From: Shinella sp. XGS7
GTDB taxonomy: Bacteria > Pseudomonadota > Gammaproteobacteria > Burkholderiales > Burkholderiaceae_C
Direction: 5' to 3'
Assembly (NCBI RefSeq): GCF_020535565.1
Contig: NZ_CP084758.1
Coordinates: 1,577,501 to 1,641,500, forward strand
DNA: 64,000 bases
The notes under the pieces were generated by a model. It had not been told where the DNA came from, searched no databases, and saw only the letters and a program-made list of their open reading frames with translations. Shown here one piece after another: positions 26,470 through 34,481 of the stretch. Within the stretch, counting starts at the first letter, position 1. Every line of letters starts with the position of its first letter. The position numbers were made by a program, and so were the translations under genes.

Positions 26470-28056
26470 TCAGGTGGCGGCAGGATTCCAGTGGTGCGGC
26501 AGCAGTTCCACGATCCGATTCGCTGGCTGGGTCGGCAGACGCTCGAGGATGTCGCGCAGGTACACGTAGGGATCGTGGCCATTGAGCCGAGCCGAGTGCA
26601 CGAGGCTCATGATCACTGCGGCTCGCTTGCCTGCGCGCAAGCTCCCAGCGAACAGCCAGTTCTGCCGACCCAGCGCGATAGGCCGGATGCGGTTCTCCAC
26701 CCAGTTGTTGTCGATGGGCAGATCGCCGTCGTCGAGGTAGCGCGTCAACGCCGCCCAGCGCTTGAGGCTGTAGTCGATGGCCCGTGCGGTGGCTGATCCA
26801 TCAGGGACACGCTGGCGCTGCTGTCGCAGCCACTGGCGCAGCGCGTCCGCCAGCGGCCGGGCAGCCTGTCTGGCATCGAGCCTGGTTTGTGTGTCGGCGT
26901 TGGCCACCCCGCGCTCCACGTCATAGAGCTGAGCGAAGAACTTCAGCGCCTGCTCGCCGACCTGGCTGCCGTGGTTGGCCCAGAGTTCGTGGAACTTGCG
27001 CCGTGCATGCGCCATGCAACCCGCCTCGGTCACTCCCAGCTCGAAGCAGGCCTTGTAGCCAGCGAAGTCGTCGCAGACGAGCTTGCCTTGCCAGCCGGGA
27101 TGGTCTGGTGTGCCGGGCAGTCCCAGGAACTCGCGGGCGTGCTGGCCGCCTCGGCTGTCGGCGAAGTCGAAGACGACCGCCTGCAGCGGGTTGAACTGTG
27201 TCGTGCAGTAGCTCCACAGGTAGGCGCGGTGCGTCTTGCCGTGGCCTGGCTTGAGCATCGCCACCGGCGTCTCGTCCGCGTGCAGCACGCCCTGGCCGAG
27301 CAGTTCCCGGGCCAGGGCATCCACCAGCGGCTGCAGCTGCACACCGCATTCGCCCACCCACTGGGCCAGCGTCGATCGTGCGATGGCGTGCCCGGCGCGC
27401 TCGAAGATGGCTTCCTGGCGGTACAGCGGTAGGTGATCCAGGTACTTGGCGACCAGTACCTGGGCCAGCAGCCCGCTCGTCGGCAGTCCCTTGTCGATGA
27501 CGTGTGGCGCGACCGGCGCTTGCACGATCCGCTCGCAGCACTTGCATACCCACTTGCCGCGGATGTGGCGCTCCACCGTGAAGACGCCGGGCTGGTAGTC
27601 CAGCTTCTCGGCCACGTCCTCGCCGATGCGCTGCAGGGCTTGGCCACACCCGCAAGTGGTGCTCTCGGGTTCATGGCGAACGTCGCGGCGCGGCAGGTGT
27701 GCTGGCAGCTTCTCGCGCCGGGGCTGCTGGCGCTCGCCGGCGGCCCGGGCAGGCTGCAGCGCTTCGATCTCGGCGGCCACGGCCGCCAGGTCGGCATCCA
27801 GCGTCTCGTCCAGCAGGCTCTTCTGCTCGGCGCTGTACCGCTCGCTCTGCGCGGCGAACTTCAAGCGCTTGAGGATCGCGTTCTCGTGCGTGAGCTTGTC
27901 GATGACTGCCTGCTTGAATGCCACCTCGAAGCGCGCCGCGCGCAAGGCGTCGCGAAGTTGCTGGGCATCGAGGGTGTCGAGGTCGTCGGCGATCACGAGA
28001 AGGCATCGTGCCGAACCGACGCACAGCGCGCCATCGGCACATGCCGCAATTGCCAC
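26470..28056 (-). CDS. tnpC: IS66 transposase TnpC (DDE)
   Basis: A 528-aa transposase. It has an N-terminal leucine-zipper-like helix (AVIDKLTHENAILKRLKF), a zinc-binding region with CGCGQAL and CKCCERIV, and the DDE core: Asp in VLHADETPVAML, Asp in LVCDDFAGYKACF, and Glu in PIDNNWVENRIRPIALG. A C-terminal NGHDPYVYLRDILERLPTQ matches the IS66_C domain. All motifs are intact, so it may be active. About 20 residues at the N-terminus may be non-native because an internal start cannot be excluded. Confidence 0.93.
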   Translation of the reverse strand: MAIAACADGALCVGSARCLLVIADDLDTLDAQQLRDALRAARFEVAFKQAVIDKLTHENAILKRLKFAAQSERYSAEQKSLLDETLDADLAAVAAEIEALQPARAAGERQQPRREKLPAHLPRRDVRHEPESTTCGCGQALQRIGEDVAEKLDYQPGVFTVERHIRGKWVCKCCERIVQAPVAPHVIDKGLPTSGLLAQVLVAKYLDHLPLYRQEAIFERAGHAIARSTLAQWVGECGVQLQPLVDALARELLGQGVLHADETPVAMLKPGHGKTHRAYLWSYCTTQFNPLQAVVFDFADSRGGQHAREFLGLPGTPDHPGWQGKLVCDDFAGYKACFELGVTEAGCMAHARRKFHELWANHGSQVGEQALKFFAQLYDVERGVANADTQTRLDARQAARPLADALRQWLRQQRQRVPDGSATARAIDYSLKRWAALTRYLDDGDLPIDNNWVENRIRPIALGRQNWLFAGSLRAGKRAAVIMSLVHSARLNGHDPYVYLRDILERLPTQPANRIVELLPHHWNPAAT

Positions 28057-28077
28057 AAGGACCTACGGCACGCGCGG

Positions 28078-28410
28078 CTACAGCAGCGTGATGACGCCCG
28101 CCTCGCCGACGCGCTGCCAGGGCAGACCGAGAACCAGGGCTTCGAACTGGGCGCAGCTCAGGCTCAAGGTGCCGCTCACGTCGCGAGGCCAGACGAAGCG
28201 GCCGGCATTCAAGCGCCGTGCGGCCAGCCACACACCAATCCCGTCATGGACCAGCACCTTCATCCGGTTGGCCCGGCGGTTGGCAAACAGGTAGGCGTGG
28301 TGTGGCCGTGCCGCGCCGAACACCGACACCACGCGAGCCAGGGCAGCCTCGGTGCCGGCGCGCATGTCCAGCGGCTCGACTGCCAGCCATAGCGCATCTA
28401 CCCGGATCAA
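28078..28410 (-). CDS. tnpB: IS66 accessory protein TnpB
   Basis: A 110-aa protein starting MIRVDALWLAVEPLDMRAGT, containing the IS66 Orf2 signature RPHHAYLFANRRANRMKVLV and WLAARRLNAGRFVWP. It is required with TnpA and TnpC for transposition of IS66 elements; the biochemical role is not clear. Its start overlaps the tnpA stop by four bases (ATGA). The C-terminus is a little divergent (RVGEAGVITLL) but the length is normal. Confidence 0.92.
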   Translation of the reverse strand: MIRVDALWLAVEPLDMRAGTEAALARVVSVFGAARPHHAYLFANRRANRMKVLVHDGIGVWLAARRLNAGRFVWPRDVSGTLSLSCAQFEALVLGLPWQRVGEAGVITLL

Positions 28411-28763
28411 CGCAGCATCTCACGCAGCCAGGCGCCGCACGACGCCGCGCTCGCCATTGGCCAGCGCACCCGCACGGTGACCGGACCGCGTTGCAGGTCC
28501 ACCTCGATGAACTGAGGCGCCTCGACCGTCGGTGGCGCCGCCGGTACGACGCTCACTGGCACGAACGCGCTGGCGATGGCGGCGTCTCGATCATGAGCCA
28601 CCGTCCGCCGCCACTTGTGGACGAGATTGGCGTTCAGGCCATGGCTCATCGCCACCTTGGCTACGGACGCGCCAGGTGCCGCGCATTCGGCAAGCACTTG
28701 CCGCTTCAGTTCCGGGTCGTGGCGCCGGCGCGTGGCCGGCTTGGCGTCTGGCATGGTGTCCAC
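28407..28763 (-). CDS. tnpA: IS66 accessory protein TnpA (HTH)
   Basis: A 118-aa protein. The N-terminus is an HTH of the IS66/IS3 orfA type (RRHDPELKRQVLAECAAPG, SVAKVAMSHGLNANLVHKWRR). The C-terminal half is beta-rich and ends PMASAASCGAWLREMLR. It is the first gene of the tnpABC operon and starts 72 bases inside the right terminal repeat. It overlaps tnpB by four bases. No damage is visible. Confidence 0.92.
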   Translation of the reverse strand: MDTMPDAKPATRRRHDPELKRQVLAECAAPGASVAKVAMSHGLNANLVHKWRRTVAHDRDAAIASAFVPVSVVPAAPPTVEAPQFIEVDLQRGPVTVRVRWPMASAASCGAWLREMLR

Positions 28764-28835
28764 CTATCTCGTTTGGTGGACACCATCCTGGCTGGCACGG
28801 CCTCAGCGTTCAAGATGGGTTCGCCGGACGCTTAC

Positions 28836-29831
28836 CGACGACGTGCCATCAAACTGGGATTGCTGCCCCACAACGACGATGCTGTCCTGCTCGGATCCGC
28901 CGTTTGACTTCGTCGACTGTCGCCACTTCGTCGGTCCGAACAAGATCTCGGTGACGGTCTTCCCACTGAGCTTGTGGCCCCATCTCTTGAACTGCGCGAA
29001 GGTTGGTCGGAGCCACTTCTCGAAAAGCTTTGGAACGGTATTACCTCGGGCGTCCACAACGTGCTCCGCCCAGAAGATTGAGCAGGTAAGCAGGTACGCA
29101 TCACGCGGTGACAGCGAGTGCGTTATCAGGCTGTAGCCGAAGGCAAGCTTTCGCTTGTCGCCATCCGACAGGGCGAATCCCCGGCTCGGCGACATACCCG
29201 CCTTGAACGCCCTTGTGCTCCTCCCGAGCTTGACCCGCTGCTTTTTCTGTTGGCCCGGATTGCCGCACTTGTCATAGTGGTCGAGCAGGGCATTCTTCTG
29301 GCTACCCTGTGCCCAGTACCTGTGGCGCCACTTGTACAAGGTGGCCAGGGAGACTCCAAGCTCCTTGGCTCGCTTCCGCAGTGCCTGTCCCATTTGTGGA
29401 TCGGCCAGGAGGTCAGGGATGGGCGCAAAGGCTTTCCCCTCTTTGTCGAGCAGGAGCGGCCGTATGGCTGCAAATCGCTTGTCTCTGAGGTCCAGCCTCT
29501 TCTGCTGCTTCTCGCGCTCCGCATCTGAGTGGCAGGCTTGCAGCCGCACCTCATCTGGCATCGAAAGCTTTGGATCGGGAGCTACGTTGAGAACATACAG
29601 GTGGTTCTCCCCCAGAGCATCCTCGAACTCTTTCAGTTTCATGGGGGTCGGAGCCCCGGCATAGTCCTTGGTACGCGTCGGCTTCTTTGCATCTGCGCTT
29701 CGAATTCTGATCAACCAGACAACGTCCTTGCCGTCGAACTCGCCAACGCCAAGGAACCGAGACGGCCCACTGACCAGAGACTTTCCCAGTGTGTTGTCTA
29801 CGACGTCATTCGGTTTGTATGTGACCGTCAT
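28836..29831 (-). pseudogene. tnsB: TnsB transposase, N-terminal part (split by IS66 element)
   Basis: 332 codons from MTVTYKPNDVVDNTLGKS to FDGTSS, then the frame runs into the IS and stops at 28803. The part holds the N-terminal DNA-binding modules, with an HTH around LGVSLATLYKWRHRYW and helical sections PSRGFALSDGDKRKLAFG. It breaks at QFDGTSS, where the restored sequence QFDGTSSDVYLASYV contains the first Asp of the DDE triad. The start overlaps the tnsA stop by ATGA, as in other tnsAB operons. It could still make a truncated DNA-binding protein able to occupy the transposon ends. Confidence 0.88.
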
Positions 29832-30802
29832 GCCATCACCCCCCAGGCCTTCATCAAAGACTTTTTGAATGCGAGGCCGCCTGGGATGAGGGGCTCCCAT
29901 GGCCGAAAGGGCACCCTCAAATCGTGGTCCACGTCCTGCCGCCACAGGGCCAGGTAGAAGGCATTGGTCAGGACGGCGTCGCTGTGTCCTTGCCTGTCGC
30001 GCAGGTCGTCGAGGATCTCGTCCGGGGATTTCTCATACCCCTTGTCTTGAAGCGAGGCGACCACCTGCGAGTAGGTTCGAGACGAAAGCAGATCTGCCAG
30101 CGACTTCGGTGCAAGGAGCGGCTGCAGCATGTCCACGTTTGCGCTGAACTCGCGCGGCAGCCTCTCGGCATGAACGATGACATGCGGCACCTGTGCCTCG
30201 ATGCAGTAGCGCCGCACGAGTTCGAGGCGCTCCTTTGAGCGCAACAGCGGATTCGGATCGTGGACAACGTCAAACGGCTTGTTCTCCAGCGCTATCAGCC
30301 TGTACCCGCAGGATTCCGTGTGCCATGTTGTCAAGACGTCGATGGTGGCGACGTAGGGAATGTCAGTGCCCGAATAGCAGCCATGGTCAATGCCGTACTT
30401 CGCGGCGATGGCGAGTAGGCCTGATTGCCTGGGTGCGCTATCAAAGCCAGGAAGACCAACGCCGGGATGTTCGTGAGGCCAGGGCCATGCGGGATACGCG
30501 TCACGCACGTCCGCGGCTCCGAGCCACTTTGCGAGCTGCATCGTGCCCCTCTCAGCGATCGCGCGCGGATGCTGGAGGCGGGCGGACTCCGGCGCCGGGA
30601 GGTGTCCGACAAAACTACCAGGGGAGTAGTCCCGCTTGGTCACGCGTAGCCAAGATTTGTACCGATGAAAGTGACCCTGCCCGTAGCCAGCTTTGACCAA
30701 AGCGGCCAACTTCCGTTGGGTCATCTTCCCGGTCTGACTTGGCGGGCGGCCTCGCCTGCGTACGAAGTCTTCGATCAAAAACTGATCAGCTGTCCATGAC
30801 AT
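29828..30802 (-). CDS. tnsA: TnsA-like endonuclease
   Basis: A 324-aa protein that would cut the 5' ends of the transposon during cut-and-paste transposition. The ATG at 30802 gives MSWTADQFLIEDFVRRRGR; a longer frame to 30865 exists but is less likely. Restriction-enzyme-like residues are seen in ATIDVLTTW (Asp near 155) and IALENKPF (Glu near 173, Lys near 175). The C-terminal half resembles the TnsA helical domain (HVIVHAERLPREFSANVDML, then ALWRQDVDHDLRVPF). It is the first gene of the operon and overlaps tnsB by four bases. Confidence 0.85.
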   Translation of the reverse strand: MSWTADQFLIEDFVRRRGRPPSQTGKMTQRKLAALVKAGYGQGHFHRYKSWLRVTKRDYSPGSFVGHLPAPESARLQHPRAIAERGTMQLAKWLGAADVRDAYPAWPWPHEHPGVGLPGFDSAPRQSGLLAIAAKYGIDHGCYSGTDIPYVATIDVLTTWHTESCGYRLIALENKPFDVVHDPNPLLRSKERLELVRRYCIEAQVPHVIVHAERLPREFSANVDMLQPLLAPKSLADLLSSRTYSQVVASLQDKGYEKSPDEILDDLRDRQGHSDAVLTNAFYLALWRQDVDHDLRVPFRPWEPLIPGGLAFKKSLMKAWGVMA

Positions 30803-30954
30803 GAGTTGCCTCGGAGGATGGTGCAGACACAGCTCCGCTACTGCGGTGCTGTCTGCAGTTGCCAAACTGCGGCCAGAGGCTTGACATGAAGAGTTCGGGT
30901 GGACAGACTGCCACCCAGGCGGCCAATTGCCTGACTCTCAGGTACCGCCGGAAG

Positions 30955-30990
30955 GGCCAACCTCTGAACCAGGTTGGCCTTTCTTTTTTT
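30955..30990 (+). terminator. Strong rho-independent terminator on the plus strand, upstream of tnsA
   Basis: GGCCAACCT (30955-30963) and AGGTTGGCC (30971-30979) form a perfect 9-bp stem with a 7-base loop, followed by TTTCTTTTTTT. No plus-strand gene precedes it: the 150 bases upstream are the tnsA 5' region. They contain TTGACA at 30881-30886 and two smaller hairpins, so a short untranslated RNA may end here. Confidence 0.8.
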
Positions 30991-31089
30991 CTGGCGCGGA
31001 CGGATCAAGTATGAAAACTTGTCAAAATGATGCCGATAAGGTCCCTTTCCGTTGAAGAAGTGTGTTAACGATTGCCCACTTCCTACTAA

Positions 31090-31326
31090 TCACCTATTCG
31101 GAATGGGCCTTGTTCCACCTTCTGACACCGCCAGAGGCTCCTTGAGCCCTAGTGCAACGGCAATTCGATGAGCCTGCCCCCGCCGAGCTTTGCAGCGCCC
31201 ATTCAGTACGGAATAGACCATGGCTGCGCTGAATCCGTTGGCCTCAGCCCAACCGGAAATCCCTTCACCGCGCGCATAAAACTGATGCTTCACTCGCGCT
31301 AGGCTGGCTGCATCGATATCTTCCAC
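31090..31326 (-). CDS. Phage-regulator-like DNA-binding protein, 78 aa
   Basis: The GTG at 31326 follows GGAG at 9 bases. The 78-aa product has an HTH-like core: AASLARVKHQFYARGEGISG, then WAEANGFSAAMVYSVLNGR, and HRIAVALGLKEPL. This matches a family of small DNA-binding proteins with KHQFY near the N-terminus that is common in prophages and mobile elements of beta- and gammaproteobacteria. The function is probably local regulation. The long upstream open frame to 31800 is on the opposite strand of an IS gene and is rejected. The region 31327-31554 upstream is AT-rich and holds its promoter. Confidence 0.65.
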   Translation of the reverse strand: MEDIDAASLARVKHQFYARGEGISGWAEANGFSAAMVYSVLNGRCKARRGQAHRIAVALGLKEPLAVSEGGTRPIPNR

Positions 31327-31554
31327 TTTGATCAACTCCACAAGAATTTGCGCAAGTAGAAGTCGAAGAATAAAAACTAGCAATAAATTTCTTTGAAGTA
31401 GAATGTTCAGCCTTGCGGGTTGAATATAAATACGTGATATGTGTGCAATTAATACAAATAGTATTCCGCACATAACCGTCACCGAAAGTCCAGTGGTCTT
31501 ATGTATTGACCCAGTAAAAACCTGCTCAGGTGTCACCGTCGAGAGGAAAGCACC

Positions 31555-31869
31555 ATGAGTACGTTGATGGACGAAGAGATCAAGCGCTGGACAGCCAAGC
31601 GCAAGACGGCACTGGTTCTGGAGATCATCCAAGGCAAGACCAGCGTATCGGAGGCCAGCAGGACCTATGACCTGCCGCCGTCTGAGATTGAAAGCTGGAT
31701 GGAAGATGGCCGCCGCGGCATGGAGAACGCCCTGAAGGCCAATCCGCAGGATGTGCGGGAGCAGTACGAGCGCCAGCTGAAGGAGCTGCAGGAAGCCCAC
31801 GGCGAAGCGATGCTGGAGCTGCGTGCCAGCAAAAAATTGCAGTCCCTGTTGGGCGAGGACGAGAAGTGA
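31555..31869 (+). CDS. IS3-type OrfA (DUF1153-like transposase subunit)
   Basis: A 104-aa protein MSTLMDEEIKRWTAKRKTAL with an HTH (SVSEASRTYDLPPSEIESWM) and a helical tail (REQYERQLKELQEAHGEAM). This is the first frame of an IS3-family insertion sequence that normally shifts into a DDE OrfB. The OrfB start overlaps its stop (31867) but is broken a few codons on, so OrfA is an orphan. The sequence TGACCCAGTAAAAACCTGCT at about 31507 may be the IS end. It is unlikely to be functional in transposition. Confidence 0.8.
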   Translation: MSTLMDEEIKRWTAKRKTALVLEIIQGKTSVSEASRTYDLPPSEIESWMEDGRRGMENALKANPQDVREQYERQLKELQEAHGEAMLELRASKKLQSLLGEDEK

Positions 31870-32165
31870 TCAAGCCGATCCGCCAGGGACTGCAAGCCGA
31901 CGGGCCTCAACATCCTGCGCTAGACTGACAAGGTCCCCCGCAGGGCGGGTATGCGTCAGGTCAATGCCATCGGCATTGGCTGCTGAGGTTGCCCAACTGA
32001 CTGCGGGGGATTTTTCGTTGAACGCCACCGGTTCAACCGTGTAGATCGCGTTGGGGGTGCCGGCGGCGGCATCACCGTCTCGATCAGCAAACTGTGCAAG
32101 TGGTTCGAGGTGCCCAGGCGCACGGTGTACTGCCGGCCAGTCAAAGCTAGCCCGTCGCTGCAGGA
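31867..32165 (+). pseudogene. IS3-type OrfB, N-terminal remnant interrupted by about 160 bases
   Basis: GTGATCAAGCCGATCCGCCA starts VIKPIRQGLQADG, the expected OrfB N-terminus. The next expected segment, ITVSISKLCKWFEVPRRTVY, is found only from about 32066. Between them (about 31905-32065) is a foreign insert that carries an inverted repeat TCCCCCGCAG / CTGCGGGGGA. After about 32150 OrfB ends and a different IS remnant begins. The DDE domain is absent. Confidence 0.7.
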
Positions 32166-32169
32166 CACC

Positions 32170-32218
32170 GCTGCAATTGACGACCAATGAAGCTGCCGCA
32201 GTGTTCTCACACGGCCTC
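32170..32218 (+). repeat. 49-bp repeat, plus copy (other copy at 42632-42680, inverted)
   Basis: This segment, which begins GCTGCAATTGACGACCAATG, is repeated in inverted orientation at 42632-42680 with one mismatch. At the other site it is adjacent to an IS1182-like transposase C-terminus, so it is likely part of that IS's end region. Confidence 0.85.
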
Positions 32219-32290
32219 GCTGCGAAGCAGACATCGCGCCCGTGGAGGCGCTCTGTTTACCATCGGAGCGTCTTACCCTTGGAGCCCACG

Positions 32291-33256
32291 ATGTGCTACT
32301 CCGCGCAAGTCTGGTCCGACTACCGCCGCTATGTGCGTGAGTTCAAAGCCAAGGTTCGCATCCAGGAGTTCTACGACCTGTTCTACCGGCGCAGCGTGGG
32401 CGCCAAGCTCGTCATACCCCGCGGTGTCGAGGAAGCTTTCTCCACTCCCCAATCAGAGCAGGAGCAGGCCATCTGGGACCTGGTCCTGGCGTACCGCCAA
32501 CAGGAGCGAACCCGTTGGGAGCAAGAGCTCTTCGCACAGAAGACGCGCCTGACCACCGCCGAGCGCAAGCTCGCGACCAAGATCACCAAGGCGGCCCAAG
32601 ACGAGCAGCGCATCGCCACCAACAAGATCGAGCGCGCCACCGAGAAGCTGGCTGACTTGAACCGCACAGAGCCTCGCGAGTCCGACTCCCGCATTTTTCC
32701 GGGCTCCTTTGTGCCGGTGTTGACGCAGCTGGACGGCGAGCTGGTCGTCATGCCCATGCGCTTTCAGTGTCGGCCGGCGCGCGCCGCGGCCGACTACGAC
32801 ATCAAGTTCCCGGGCACGTTCAACGCCCGCCGGGACAACCTGGAGCGCTTCTGGCGCGGCGAGTTTGGCCGCACCCATGCCGTTGTGGTGGCCCAGGGCT
32901 TCTACGAGAACGTGCCCTTGCACAAGGCGCAAGGCCGCGCACTCCGTCCCGATGAGGCCGAGTCCAGCACCGTCATCCAGTTTCGGCCACAGACGGGACA
33001 GGACATGCTCATCGCCTGCGTCTGGGCACACTGGCAGGGACAGGCTGAGGCAGACGCTCTGGATTCCTTTGCCTTCATCACGGACGAGCCTCCCGCCGAA
33101 GTGGCCGCAGCCGGCCATGACCGCTGCATCATCCCGCTGCGCCGAGAGCTCACGACAACCTGGCTGACACCGGACCCGCAGCATCTGTCGGTCCAGTACG
33201 CTGTGCTCGATGATCGGGAGCGGCCGTACTACGAGCACCAGTTGCTGGCAGCCTGA
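32291..33256 (+). CDS. SRAP-family protein (HMCES/YedK-like)
   Basis: A 321-aa protein starting MCYSAQVW. After Met removal, Cys2 is the catalytic residue that makes a thiazolidine crosslink to abasic sites in single-stranded DNA. Other family positions appear as KFPGTFNARRDNLERFW and VVVAQGFYENV, with the conserved Glu in the latter. The core is interrupted by a long charged coiled-coil insert (about residues 60-130: RTRWEQELFAQKTRLTTAER onwards), which makes it longer than YedK (about 220 aa). SRAP genes on mobile elements are often near error-prone polymerases, as here with imuA-imuB-dnaE2. Confidence 0.88.
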   Translation: MCYSAQVWSDYRRYVREFKAKVRIQEFYDLFYRRSVGAKLVIPRGVEEAFSTPQSEQEQAIWDLVLAYRQQERTRWEQELFAQKTRLTTAERKLATKITKAAQDEQRIATNKIERATEKLADLNRTEPRESDSRIFPGSFVPVLTQLDGELVVMPMRFQCRPARAAADYDIKFPGTFNARRDNLERFWRGEFGRTHAVVVAQGFYENVPLHKAQGRALRPDEAESSTVIQFRPQTGQDMLIACVWAHWQGQAEADALDSFAFITDEPPAEVAAAGHDRCIIPLRRELTTTWLTPDPQHLSVQYAVLDDRERPYYEHQLLAA

Positions 33257-33321
33257 ACTCGCCTGCGGCCTCAGGTCAGTTGGCCGCGGCGCCCACACAG
33301 CTCAGACGGAAGGAGCACACC

Positions 33322-33567
33322 ATGGACCGAATCCCTCAACAGATCCTGGCGACGGTGGATGCAGCCAAGTTGACCATGGGTCAACTGGAGGAACGTTTGT
33401 CAGGCGGCACGGATGTCCTGGACCTGGGCGACCACTCGGTGATCCGGACCACGGTGAGGCGAATCGAAGAGCTTCTGAGGCAGGCCGCGGAGTACGAGGA
33501 AGTCTTGCGCCAGCAACTGGCACGCACCAACGGCCGAATCACCGCCCCTGCCGCGTCTACCGCTTGA
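33322..33567 (+). CDS. Small hypothetical protein, 81 aa
   Basis: ATG 33322 follows a good AGGAG ribosome site. The protein is MDRIPQQILATVDAAKLTMG, then a helical, charged body with TTVRRIEELLRQAAEYEEVL and a short C-terminal tail. It has no membrane segment and no recognised domain; the helical periodicity suggests a small coiled coil. It lies 65 bases after the SRAP gene in the same direction. Its end overlaps the 3' end of the DUF3268 gene on the other strand by 11 bases. Confidence 0.5.
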   Translation: MDRIPQQILATVDAAKLTMGQLEERLSGGTDVLDLGDHSVIRTTVRRIEELLRQAAEYEEVLRQQLARTNGRITAPAASTA

Positions 33568-34285
33568 TCGCAGACCTGCTGCCGGCATTCCCCCGAGATC
33601 GCGCGCCCTTGTTGCGAGTCCGGCCCTGAACGCAGTAGAGGATCAACGCATGCAGGCCTTCTTGCTCGCCAACCAATTGGTCTCTCACCGACCAGTGCTG
33701 AGTGTCCGGCCAATAGTCCAGCGTCTCGTCGCCGGCCTCGATCACCAGATGCCCGTCCTCAGCCACTGAATGCCCAATGCCGGCCTGCGCCAGCCATCGC
33801 GTGGCATCAGGCGCTGCAGTCGACTCAGAGGGGGAACGCATCAGATCCTCGATGCCGTGCATGACCTTGACGCATTCCTCAAAGCTCAAGGCCGCCACAT
33901 GCGCCTCTTCGGGCGGCAGCTCCAGCAAGCGCGCCATCCAGGCATAGGCTTCTGCACGGCTCATACAGGCCGGCGCGTGGCTCAGGGTGTCCATCAGCCG
34001 GTGCGTCTCCACGCGCGCAGCACGCAACTCGGCATTGGCCAGGCTGCCCATGGGCAGGGTGCCGTCGCTCAGAATCACCGTCCCGCCGCGCCCCACCACC
34101 CGCGCGCCGGCCTTGTGACAGCCCACATGGGCATCACAGCTGACACAGCGCCAGATCTGGCGATCGGCAAGATCCGGCCGCTGTGGATAGACCTGGGCCC
34201 CTGTGACCAAAGCCACGTCCGAGCGGCAATAGGGGCAGCGGTCGGGCCGCGGCGCATCAGGTCCTGGCTGAGGTGGGGCATCCAT
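33557..34285 (-). CDS. Zinc-finger protein with DUF3268-like N-terminus
   Basis: A 242-aa protein. The ATG at 34285 begins MDAPPQPGPDAPRPDRCPYC. The N-terminal 80 residues have CPYC and CVSC with VGCHKAG between conserved hydrophobic residues, as in the phage/plasmid zinc-finger domain DUF3268. The middle has SRAEAYAWMARLLELPPEEAHVA, also typical of that family. The C-terminal part (about 150-242) has a WLAQAGIGHSVAEDGHLVIE segment and a basic tail. The role is unknown; a nucleic-acid-binding function is a guess from the zinc fingers. It is divergent from imuA, with the LexA box between. Confidence 0.65.
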   Translation of the reverse strand: MDAPPQPGPDAPRPDRCPYCRSDVALVTGAQVYPQRPDLADRQIWRCVSCDAHVGCHKAGARVVGRGGTVILSDGTLPMGSLANAELRAARVETHRLMDTLSHAPACMSRAEAYAWMARLLELPPEEAHVAALSFEECVKVMHGIEDLMRSPSESTAAPDATRWLAQAGIGHSVAEDGHLVIEAGDETLDYWPDTQHWSVRDQLVGEQEGLHALILYCVQGRTRNKGARSRGNAGSRSAIKR

Positions 34286-34443
34286 GGTGTGAGAGCACAA
34301 ACGTACAAGCTCGGCCGAGTTGAAGTGTGACCGCCTGGAGATCGCGCGTACACGCGTAATCCACGCAGCGGCCCACTGCGACATCGGTCATGGAAGTCTG
34401 AGCGCAGCACTCAGGTCGGTGGACGGGGTCCGGGCGAATGGTG

Positions 34444-34463
34444 TACTGTATGCATATACAGTA
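34444..34463. promoter_or_regulatory. LexA (SOS) box upstream of imuA
   Basis: TACTGTATGCATATACAGTA is a perfect 20-bp palindrome that fits the consensus CTGT-N8-ACAG exactly. It lies 19 bases before the imuA start. SOS control of imuA-imuB-dnaE2 is the established pattern in proteobacteria. Confidence 0.93.
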
Positions 34464-34481
34464 TTCTACTTGCCGCCCACC

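Larger units (their letters stand above)
25958..28835. mobile_element. IS66-family insertion sequence with SMR efflux passenger gene
   Basis: Terminal inverted repeats GTAAGCGTCCGGTGAACACC (left) and GTAAGCGTCCGGCGAACCC (right, complement) bound 2878 bases. The duplication CGACGACG flanks both ends (25950-25957 and 28836-28843), 8 bp as usual for IS66. It carries tnpA, tnpB and tnpC in the standard order plus a drug-efflux gene between tnpC and the left end. It entered tnsB near the codon for its first catalytic Asp. Confidence 0.93.

Noticed and set aside
30934..30944. Glycine riboswitch suggested by CTCTCAGGTA
   Set aside because: The GCCGAAGG-type core and the second aptamer are missing, and no glycine-related gene follows. 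It is kept only as an unclassified RNA candidate.
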